Shown here: one piece after another, positions 1 to 5,354 of the stretch | Layout of the letters: every line of letters begins with the position of its first letter | Numbering within the stretch: position 1 is the stretch's first letter | Assembly: GCA_023392035.1 (NCBI GenBank) | Contig: JAEVZY010000056.1 | Location: 1 to 5,996, forward strand | Reading direction: 5' to 3' | DNA length: 5,996 bases | Source of the DNA: Pseudomonadota bacterium | Lineage (GTDB): Bacteria > Pseudomonadota > Gammaproteobacteria > Burkholderiales > Burkholderiaceae_D | The notes under the pieces: model-generated | Told to the model about the DNA's origin: nothing | The model's database searches: none | The model's input: the letters and a program-made list of their open reading frames with translations, nothing else | Program-made: the position numbers and the translations under genes

Positions 1-1443
1 CAGACCTTCGGCCGCGAAGCGACCCGGACCGTGGCGGACTATGCAAGCGCGCAAGAGCAAGCAGCGCGTAAACGAGGCGACACCGCCGAAGCAGAGAAGT
101 GGCAAGAAGGCGGCGCCTATCGCGTGCTGATGCAGGCGGCAGTGGGCGGCCTGGCGGGCGGTGCAGGCGGCGCAGTTGGAGCAGGCACCGCAGCCACCCT
201 GGCGCCCAAGCTCACTGATCTGCAGGACTCAGTGGCCAAACAACTGAAGGAAGCGGGCGCCAGCGATGCAGTGGCCAACGGCGCTTCTGCACTGCTGGCG
301 AACCTGGCTGCCGGCGGCATCGGTGCAGTGGCGGGCGGAGGCTCCGCAACTGCCATGGCCGGAGCCGTGAATGTGGATGCGAACAATCGGCAGTTGCATC
401 CGGATGAGCGAAAGTTTATCGACAAGAAATCGAAGGAGCTGGCGACGCAGACCTGCAAGTCGGGTGATGCGAATTGCTTGAATAAGGCCCAGACCTATTG
501 GCATGACCAACTCACCGCTGAGGCGGAGGCAAGTGATGACAGCAGACAGTCGAAGTTCCGGCAAAATTACCTGAATCAGGTGGCCGTAACGGGCCAAGCT
601 CCCGGACTGGAAGGCCAAACTAGTGGAGCCGCCGAGAAATATCTGGCAGACGCGCAGATCGCACGCAACGCCCTAGATGAGCTACGTGGCCAAATCATTC
701 TCGGCACGGATGGCAAGCCAATCATGGCGGACGGCGCAACCTTGGTGTATTTCGGGGGTACGACGGCGCAACGTGATGATCACAACTTGTACCTGAATCC
801 GCCCGCGCCCTACGACCAAAGTGTCAGCGCCAACGGCAGCGCCGGCAGCCTGGTCCCGAGGCAGGAGCTGATGGATCGAAATCAGCGTGACGCCACACGG
901 CTTGAAAAGCTGACCGCAGTAAACGGAGCGGCAACGCCAGACTACACGCTGGAAAACTTGGTGTTGGGTGGTGGGGCTGTCAAAGCAGGCGAAACCGTCA
1001 TAGGCGCGATCGGCGCAAAGGCACTGGGTAAAGTAGAAGGCGCTGTGGCCAATGAAGGCTCAGCAAAAATCGCCGGAGGAGTAAGATTTGGCCCTGCAAA
1101 TCCGGGCCCGCTGCCTGAGGTTGTTGCAAATACATTCCGAGGAGGTTCTTACACTCAAACCACTCTTTCAGAACCCATAACGCTCTACCGAGCATCAGGA
1201 GGGAATGCAAGCGAATTGGGGCAGTATTGGACTACCACTAAACCGGCTGGACCATTGCAGGCGCAGATCGATTTGGCGCTAAAGCCAGAATGGGGAAACA
1301 CAGCTACTCAGATTACAGTCATAAGAGTCCCGCCTGGACAAACAATCTATCAAGGCACGGCAGCTTCGCAAGGTGGTGCGCAGCTTGGCGGAGGCACTCA
1401 GGTCTTTATTCCACATGTTGATCAATCATGGGTGATGCGATGA
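1..1443 (+). CDS. C-terminal part of a CdiA/filamentous-haemagglutinin-type contact-dependent toxin exoprotein (5' truncated by window)
   Basis: The reading frame is open from base 1, so the gene starts upstream; the GTG at 31 is internal. 480 codons are visible, probably a small fraction of a protein normally of 2,000-4,000 residues, secreted by a two-partner (TpsA/TpsB) system. In window codon numbering, codons 37-65 are Gly/Ala-rich (AAVGGLAGGAGGAVGAG), codons 124-136 carry NVDANNRQLHPDE followed by a charged helix and a Cys pair at 151 and 159 (CKSGDANC), and codons 230-350 form a linker including PDYTLENLVLGGG. This layout is typical of the pretoxin region of CdiA-like proteins in Burkholderiales, where the NVDxNNRQLHP stretch plays the boundary role that VENN plays in enterobacteria. 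The last 100 or so codons are the variable toxin. A small ORF in the immunity position follows directly. Family assignment is confident; toxin activity is not. Confidence 0.9.
   Translation, partial: QTFGREATRTVADYASAQEQAARKRGDTAEAEKWQEGGAYRVLMQAAVGGLAGGAGGAVGAGTAATLAPKLTDLQDSVAKQLKEAGASDAVANGASALLANLAAGGIGAVAGGGSATAMAGAVNVDANNRQLHPDERKFIDKKSKELATQTCKSGDANCLNKAQTYWHDQLTAEAEASDDSRQSKFRQNYLNQVAVTGQAPGLEGQTSGAAEKYLADAQIARNALDELRGQIILGTDGKPIMADGATLVYFGGTTAQRDDHNLYLNPPAPYDQSVSANGSAGSLVPRQELMDRNQRDATRLEKLTAVNGAATPDYTLENLVLGGGAVKAGETVIGAIGAKALGKVEGAVANEGSAKIAGGVRFGPANPGPLPEVVANTFRGGSYTQTTLSEPITLYRASGGNASELGQYWTTTKPAGPLQAQIDLALKPEWGNTATQITVIRVPPGQTIYQGTAASQGGAQLGGGTQVFIPHVDQSWVMR
370..408 (+). other. 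Pretoxin boundary motif (NVDANNRQLHPDE), VENN-like position
   Basis: Codons 124-136 of the exoprotein read NVDANNRQLHPDE and are followed by a charged segment (RKFIDKKSKEL). Similar NVDxNNRQLHP stretches occur at the end of the conserved part of CdiA/haemagglutinin exoproteins in Oxalobacteraceae and Burkholderiales, upstream of variable C-termini. I infer that sequence downstream of it is the exchangeable part. The base-composition shift starts several hundred bases later, so the actual exchange point may be nearer the toxin tip. Confidence 0.6.
1117..1440 (+). other. C-terminal toxin module, possibly TNT/ADP-ribosyltransferase-like
   Basis: This covers codons 373-480 of the exoprotein. After a short Pro/Gly linker (FGPANPGPLPEV) comes a compact domain with TFRGGSYT (378-385), TLYRASGG (394-401), GQYWTTTKPAGP (407-418), PEWGNTATQITVIRVPPG (429-446), TIYQGTAASQGG (448-459) and GGGTQVFIP (463-471). 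An early Arg in LYR, a central aromatic/Thr strand and a terminal GGG-x-Q-aromatic strand recall the layout of the tuberculosis necrotizing toxin (NAD glycohydrolase) and other ART-fold toxins. I recognise the block as a recurring polymorphic-toxin tip, but the enzymatic assignment is inference. A DNase or RNase is less likely, since I see no HNH, PD-(D/E)xK or EndoU-type motif. Confidence 0.45.
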
Positions 1444-1742
1444 GACATGAAAGTACGAGTACTCTGGAATCGTCATGGGTCGACATGCCCATAGTTACTC
1501 CCGGCGAGCTAAAAGCACTGATCTTGAAACTAAAAAGATCGGTTTCCTCTGGAGAAATGCAGCAATGGTGGCCGGACGACGCGCCGTTCGCGGCTCAAGC
1601 GAGGATATCTGAAGTAAACGAAAATGGCCCTTGGCCTGACTATATTGAGTGGTACTTCCAATCCGCCTCAAACGAGAAGCGTTATAGACTCTCCGTCGAA
1701 ACTTATCATGGTGCTGGGGGTCGTTGGGAGTTGATCAATTAG
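1440..1742 (+). CDS. Probable CdiI-type immunity protein for the preceding toxin
   Basis: A protein of 100 residues if started at the ATG whose last bases overlap the toxin stop (ATGA). An in-frame ATG at 1428 would give 104 residues and a 16-base overlap. I prefer 1440 because stop-start coupling is usual for toxin/immunity pairs and a GGTG lies five bases before it. No signal peptide or membrane segment is visible, so a cytosolic inhibitor is expected. The protein is rich in Trp and acidic residues (MQQWWPDD, GPWPDYIEWYF, GGRWELIN) and looks like a small mixed alpha/beta fold. I do not recognise a named family. The call rests on position, size, tight coupling and a GC content (about 45% in 1501-1560) far below the rest of the window. 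It should bind and neutralise the toxin tip in sister cells; orphan status cannot be excluded. Confidence 0.75.
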   Translation: MRHESTSTLESSWVDMPIVTPGELKALILKLKRSVSSGEMQQWWPDDAPFAAQARISEVNENGPWPDYIEWYFQSASNEKRYRLSVETYHGAGGRWELIN

Positions 1743-1776
1743 TCTTCGCACACTGCACTCGTCACGGGTGTCCTGA

Positions 1777-1795
1777 GCGGTTCAGACTGAACCGC
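1777..1795. repeat. Perfect 8-bp inverted repeat; possible bidirectional transcription terminator or IS-end remnant
   Basis: GCGGTTCA, a 3-base spacer GAC, then TGAACCGC form a perfect GC-containing stem. It lies 34 bases after the immunity stop and between convergent genes, a usual place for a shared terminator. Neither side has a T-tract, so it is not a canonical intrinsic terminator. The right arm runs into CCCCGG, which gives it an IS3-family-end look. Confidence 0.4.
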
Positions 1796-1847
1796 CCCGG
1801 CATTCGAGGGCGGGTCGAGCCAATGACCGTCATCTTCAAGCAGCCCC

Positions 1848-2120
1848 CTAGCCAATCGCCATCCTCAACACCTGCGCCAAATGCAGCGGCCGCGCCGCCG
1901 TCGTCTGCAGCAGCTGCTCACGACTTGCCGGATTCTCTATGCTTGCATACGTATGGATCGCCAAGTTGAAAGTCTTTTGACTTGAATTGATGGCAGGTGT
2001 CGCGGCAAATTGCATGTAGAAAGCCTGCAGCAGCGCCCCATCCTCCCGCGCCAACAGGCTGTGCTCCACGCGCGGTCCCGAAAACACCAGCGAACCGCGC
2101 CGGAATCCGCGGCGGTTCAA
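1848..2120 (-). CDS. Doubtful small hypothetical ORF downstream of the kinase gene
   Basis: A 90-codon frame that could start at TTG (2120), 12 bases after the kinase stop, with GGGGTG as a ribosome site about six bases upstream. The first half (RRGFRRGSLVFSGPRVEHSLLARED) uses GC-rich third positions like a real gene of this genome. The middle (NSSQKTFNLAIHTYASIENP) is AT-richer and less convincing. The product has no membrane segment, signal peptide or motif I recognise. It could be a short translationally coupled protein, a remnant of a longer gene, or chance in a convergent gap. Position supports coupling; the rare start codon and mixed codon use argue against it. Confidence 0.3.
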   Translation of the reverse strand: MNRRGFRRGSLVFSGPRVEHSLLAREDGALLQAFYMQFAATPAINSSQKTFNLAIHTYASIENPASREQLLQTTAARPLHLAQVLRMAIG

Positions 2121-2132
2121 TGCATCACCCCG

Positions 2133-4340
2133 CTAAAAATCTTCGATCACCTGCTGCAATTCCTCGCTCAGCACCGCCATCAGGTCGCTCACCGCATAAG
2201 GTTTGCCCAGCAAACGCACGCCGTCCAGCTCGGCCCGGTCGCGCGAATAGCCGGTCGCCAGCACGATGTGGGTGCGCGGCCATTCGCGGCGCACGATGCG
2301 GGCCAGGGCAATGCCGTTCATGCTGCCGGGCATGACGATGTCGGAAAACACCAGGTCGAAGCTGGCCTCATTCAGGCGTTCCAGCGCTTCATCGGCATTG
2401 GTGGCGATGGTGACTTCGAAGCCGTGTGCCGCCAGCGCATGCAGCACCACGGTGCGCACTTCGCGGTCGTCTTCCACGAACAATAGGCGGGCGCCGGCGG
2501 TCGACACCGGCGGCTTGCTTTTTTCGGCCGGCAAGGCGCGCACCACCGTCAGTGCGCAGCGCGGCAAGAGGATGGTGACGCGCGTGCCGCGCCCGAACTG
2601 GCTTTGCAACAGCAGGGTGCCGCCGCTCTGGCGCGCAAAGCCGTAAGCCTGCGGCAAACCGAGGCCGCTGCCGGCGCCCACTGCCTTGGTGGTGAAGAAA
2701 GGATCGAGCGCGCGGTTGGCCACATCCTGCGTCATGCCGTGGCCGGTATCGGTCAGCTCCAGCCGCACATATTGACCGGGCCGCAAGCCATCCGGCGGCC
2801 TGGCCAGTTCGACGTTCTCCAGCACCAGCGTCAGGCTGCCGCCCTTGGGCATGGCATCGCGGGCATTGATGGTCAGGTTCAAGATCGCCAGTTCCAGCTG
2901 CATCGGATCAACCGTGACCGGCCACGAAGGATGCAGCTGCACCTGCAGCTCGACATGCGCCGGCAAGGCGCCGCGCAACAGCGGCAACAGGCCTTCCAGG
3001 TGGCGCCTGGGATCGAGGCTGATCAAGCGCGCGTCCTGCACTTGGCCGAAGGCCATCAACTGCCGAGTGAGTTCTACCGCCCGCTGCACCGCGCGCTCGC
3101 AGGTGAGCAGAAATTCCTGCACGCGCGCGTTGTCGCTGGCATGCATGGCGATTTGAAGGCCCGAAGTCAGGGTCTGCAAGACATTGTTGAAGTCATGCGC
3201 GATACCGCCGGTCAGGCGGCCCAGGGAATCCATTTTCTGCGCCTGCAGCAGGGCACGCTGGCTGCGTTCGGTCTCGGCCACGGCCTGGGTCACTCTTTCC
3301 TGCAAGCGCGCTTCGCCGCTGCGGATGGTGGCGCCGGCCGTTCGCAGTTCCCGGGCGACGTCATCCAGTTCGCAAATGCCGGAGTACACCGGCCGCGGAT
3401 TGCCGCCGCGCCCCACTTCGATGGCGGCAGCGCGCAAAGCTTCGATCGGACGCGCCACGCTGCGCGCCAGCAGCAGCGCCGCCACCAGCCCAAGGCCGAG
3501 AATCAGCGCCAGTGCCAGGCCGGTCAAGAGCGCCGCGCGCAAGGCAGGGTCGTTCCATTCTTCCTGCGGCACGCTGACCACGAAGGCCCAGCCCGACAGC
3601 GGCATGCGGCTGAAATAGGCATTCACCAATTCGCCCGACAGCGAGCGCCCGACGTTGCTGCCTTCTTCCTGTGCGTGCAGCCGGCTGCGCATCACGCCGG
3701 TGACATTGGTGCCGGCAAAGCGCTCGCCTTCGCGCGAGCGGGCCACGATCACCGAATTGCTGTCAATGACAGTGCCCAGCCAGCGCGCCGGCAGGCTCTG
3801 CTGCTCCACCATGTGCTGCATTTCCAGCGCCGGGATCTCGGCCTGCAGCACGAACAGCAGCTTGCCTTCATGCGCCACTGGAACGCGCAAGGAGTAGGCC
3901 AGTTGCTTCAGGTAGGTGGAATAGTAGAGCGCGCTGACATCGGGTTGATGCTCTTCGGGCGGACCGGGGCGAAAGCCGCCGGCCCACAGGCCCGCTTCCG
4001 GCGGCTCCTGGGCCACGCTGCTGGCCACTGCGTGACCGGTCAGGTCCAGCACCAGCAAATGAATATGGCGCTTGTCGCCCATGCGCGTGACGTAGCGGCG
4101 GATGTCGACGATATTGCGGTCCTGGAAGGCCGGCGCCTCGGCCATGGTCTGCAACATCTGGCGGCTGGCGTCGAGCTGGTTTTCCATCAGCCGGGACAGC
4201 ACACGCGCGGTTTCGCGCAGGCTGCGCCAGTTCGATTCCTGCTGGGTGCGGTAGACGTAGACGATCCCCGCCCCCGCCGCCAGGCAGGCCGGCAGCAGGG
4301 TGGCAACAACCAGCGTCATCAAGCGGGAGCGAATGCGCAT
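2133..4340 (-). CDS. Hybrid sensor histidine kinase with C-terminal receiver domain
   Basis: A 735-residue inner-membrane signalling kinase. Residues 8-30 are the first membrane helix, about 31-267 a periplasmic sensor (probably Cache/PDC-like, ligand unknown), and 268-291 the second helix. HAMP runs from about 290 to 345 and a coiled coil to about 370. HisKA has GGIAHDFNN with phospho-acceptor His382. HATPase_c shows the N box NARDAM (492-497), G1 DTGHGM (531-536), F box FFTTK (548-552) and G2 GSGLGL (557-562). The receiver domain (about 617-733) keeps the acidic pair Asp624/Asp625, phospho-acceptor Asp667 (FSDIVMPG), Thr696 and Lys713 (GKPY), so both modules look active. HDFNN places it with CckA/NtrB-like kinases. 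No Hpt domain or separate regulator is in the window, so output is unknown. The ATG at 4340 starts just before the first helix; its ribosome site is weak. The exporter upstream may share its transcript. Confidence 0.93.
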   Translation of the reverse strand: MRIRSRLMTLVVATLLPACLAAGAGIVYVYRTQQESNWRSLRETARVLSRLMENQLDASRQMLQTMAEAPAFQDRNIVDIRRYVTRMGDKRHIHLLVLDLTGHAVASSVAQEPPEAGLWAGGFRPGPPEEHQPDVSALYYSTYLKQLAYSLRVPVAHEGKLLFVLQAEIPALEMQHMVEQQSLPARWLGTVIDSNSVIVARSREGERFAGTNVTGVMRSRLHAQEEGSNVGRSLSGELVNAYFSRMPLSGWAFVVSVPQEEWNDPALRAALLTGLALALILGLGLVAALLLARSVARPIEALRAAAIEVGRGGNPRPVYSGICELDDVARELRTAGATIRSGEARLQERVTQAVAETERSQRALLQAQKMDSLGRLTGGIAHDFNNVLQTLTSGLQIAMHASDNARVQEFLLTCERAVQRAVELTRQLMAFGQVQDARLISLDPRRHLEGLLPLLRGALPAHVELQVQLHPSWPVTVDPMQLELAILNLTINARDAMPKGGSLTLVLENVELARPPDGLRPGQYVRLELTDTGHGMTQDVANRALDPFFTTKAVGAGSGLGLPQAYGFARQSGGTLLLQSQFGRGTRVTILLPRCALTVVRALPAEKSKPPVSTAGARLLFVEDDREVRTVVLHALAAHGFEVTIATNADEALERLNEASFDLVFSDIVMPGSMNGIALARIVRREWPRTHIVLATGYSRDRAELDGVRLLGKPYAVSDLMAVLSEELQQVIEDF

Positions 4341-4409
4341 GGCGAAAGACCGTCAGGGGAAGAGCGCAGTCTAACGCCATGGCCGGTGCTTAGACCAGCA
4401 CTTCAGGCC

Positions 4410-5204
4410 TCACCAATACGTGAAAAGCATCTTGGTGGCGAGGATGTAAAGCAAAACAGCGAACACGCGCTTCAATCCAAGAACAGGCATGCGGTGAGCG
4501 ACCTTGGCACCGAGCGGAGCGGTGGCAACGCTACCGCACACAATGCCGATTAATGCCAGCCAATGCACGAAGCCGAAGGTGGTGCTTGGCAGTTGCGCCA
4601 GGCCCCAACCGGAGACCACATAACCGATGGTGCCGATCACGGCCACCGGCATGCCGAGCAAGGCACCGGTGCCGATGGCGGTATGAATCGGAATGCCGCA
4701 CCAGAGCATGAAAGGCACGGTCAGGAATGCGCCGCCGGCGGAAACCAGGCCGCAGATCACGCCGATCACGAAGCCGCAGAACAGCAAGGGCCAGGTATCG
4801 GGAACGCCATGTGCCGACTTCGGTTTGCGGTTGAGCAGCATCTGCGTGGCGCCGGCATACACGATGACGGCAAAGGCCAGGGCCAGCGCGCGCTGGTCGA
4901 TCCAGCCCGAAGCCAGGGCCGAAGCCAGGCTGCCTATCACCATGCCCGGCGCCAGTCCCTTCACCACCGAGAAATCGACCGCACCCAGGCGCGCATGGGC
5001 GCGCGCGCTGGCGGCTGAGGTGAACATGATGGATGCCATGCCGGTGCCCAGCGCCAGGTGCACCACGTGGTCGGGCGCGAAATGCTGGGCCGTGAACAGC
5101 GCTGCCAGGATGGGTACCAGGGTCATGCCCCCGCCGATGCCCAGCATGCCCGCAAAAAATCCGACGAAGGCACCAGAAAGCAGATAGAGGGCAAACCAGA
5201 TCAT
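4410..5204 (-). CDS. TauE/SafE family membrane exporter (putative sulfite/organosulfonate or anion permease)
   Basis: A 264-residue polytopic inner-membrane protein with about eight hydrophobic stretches. The two half-repeats of the family are clear: GFFAGMLGIGGGMTLVPIL (15-33) near the N-terminus and IGVICGLVSAGGAFLTVPFM (147-166) in the second half. Members export sulfite, sulfoacetate, taurine-derived anions or other small anions; the substrate cannot be read here because no sulfur or taurine gene is adjacent. I chose the ATG at 5204 because AGGAAA sits just upstream at optimal spacing and the protein then begins MIWFALYLLSG. The longer frame back to 5333 encodes an implausible Met/Trp/Pro-rich stretch over the promoter. 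Length fits the family. The kinase gene follows on the same strand after 69 bases without a convincing terminator. Confidence 0.93.
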   Translation of the reverse strand: MIWFALYLLSGAFVGFFAGMLGIGGGMTLVPILAALFTAQHFAPDHVVHLALGTGMASIMFTSAASARAHARLGAVDFSVVKGLAPGMVIGSLASALASGWIDQRALALAFAVIVYAGATQMLLNRKPKSAHGVPDTWPLLFCGFVIGVICGLVSAGGAFLTVPFMLWCGIPIHTAIGTGALLGMPVAVIGTIGYVVSGWGLAQLPSTTFGFVHWLALIGIVCGSVATAPLGAKVAHRMPVLGLKRVFAVLLYILATKMLFTYW

Positions 5205-5208
5205 GGAA

Positions 5209-5214
5209 TTTCCT
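5209..5214 (-). promoter_or_regulatory. Ribosome binding site fixing the exporter start
   Basis: On the minus strand AGGAAA is followed by TTCC and then ATG (5204), leaving six bases between the AGGA core and the start. This decides for 5204 over upstream in-frame starts. Confidence 0.75.
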
Positions 5215-5231
5215 GTTGTTATGGTCGGGCG

Positions 5232-5260
5232 ATTATAGGTGCTTCCTGCAAAGGCTTGCC
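5232..5260 (-). promoter_or_regulatory. Candidate sigma-70 promoter for the exporter gene
   Basis: On the minus strand a perfect -10 hexamer TATAAT occupies 5237-5232. At normal spacing (5260-5255) the -35 position reads GGCAAG, a poor match to TTGACA, so the promoter is either weak or activator-assisted. Initiation would fall near 5225, giving a leader of about 20 bases that contains the ribosome site. Confidence 0.5.
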
Positions 5261-5280
5261 GACACCCCCATAATTGCAAA

Positions 5281-5340
5281 CACATCATCGGCGGCCGCAG
5301 CAGTTGCGGCCACATCACGGGCGGCCACATCATTGGCCTG
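5281..5340. repeat. Four imperfect 15-base tandem copies in the divergent intergenic region
   Basis: Copies start at 5281, 5296, 5311 and 5326. Three begin CACATCA, and copies 1 and 3 match at 13 of 15 bases (CACATCAtcGGCGGC against CACATCAcgGGCGGC). Copy 2 is degenerate (10 of 15 against copy 1) and copy 4 diverges at its end. The block stops directly before the ribosome site of the reductase gene. It could be a multi-site operator, a leader element or a slippage product. Confidence 0.7.
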
Positions 5341-5343
5341 AGA

Positions 5344-5349
5344 GGGGAG
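5344..5349 (+). promoter_or_regulatory. Ribosome binding site of the reductase gene
   Basis: GGGGAG is followed by ACACA and then ATG at 5355, a good Shine-Dalgarno match at five-base spacing that fixes the start. Confidence 0.7.
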
Positions 5350-5354
5350 ACACA

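Larger units (their letters stand above)
1743..2132. other. Convergent intergenic region between immunity gene and kinase gene
   Basis: 390 bases separate two convergent genes. They hold a perfect inverted repeat (1777-1795), a looser CCGCCC/GGGCGG pair (1793-1798 with 1808-1813), a 10-base palindrome CATACGTATG (1946-1955), and one doubtful minus-strand ORF. I see no tRNA or complete insertion sequence. TGAACCGCCCCGG at 1788-1800 resembles the terminal repeats of some IS3-family elements, so an IS scar is possible but unproven. Confidence 0.5.

Noticed and set aside
31..33. GTG as the start of the first gene
   Set aside because: The same frame is open back to base 1 (QTFGREATRT precedes it) and continues the pretoxin pattern, so the gene starts upstream of the window.
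1724..1969. Plus-strand ORF overlapping the immunity stop
   Set aside because: Its product is low-complexity Pro/Ser/Ala, has no ribosome site, and crosses the inverted repeat; it looks like chance.
4386..4401. Terminator between exporter and kinase genes
   Set aside because: GTGCT/AGCAC forms only a 5-bp stem with a 6-base loop and no T-tract on the minus strand, too weak to call.
2604..4553. A 649-codon open frame on the plus strand opposite the kinase gene
   Set aside because: It is rich in Gln, His, Arg and Ala with no recognisable domain, lies exactly antisense to a kinase with all motifs intact, and is the usual mirror frame of GC-rich coding DNA. It also runs through the intergenic gap into the exporter without a sensible boundary.
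5205..5333. N-terminal extension of the exporter to 5333
   Set aside because: The extension would be Met/Trp/Pro-rich, overlaps the TATAAT box and tandem repeat, and ignores the good ribosome site before 5204.
5281..5340. CRISPR-like array
   Set aside because: The 15-base copies are contiguous, imperfect and without unique spacers, and no cas gene is nearby.
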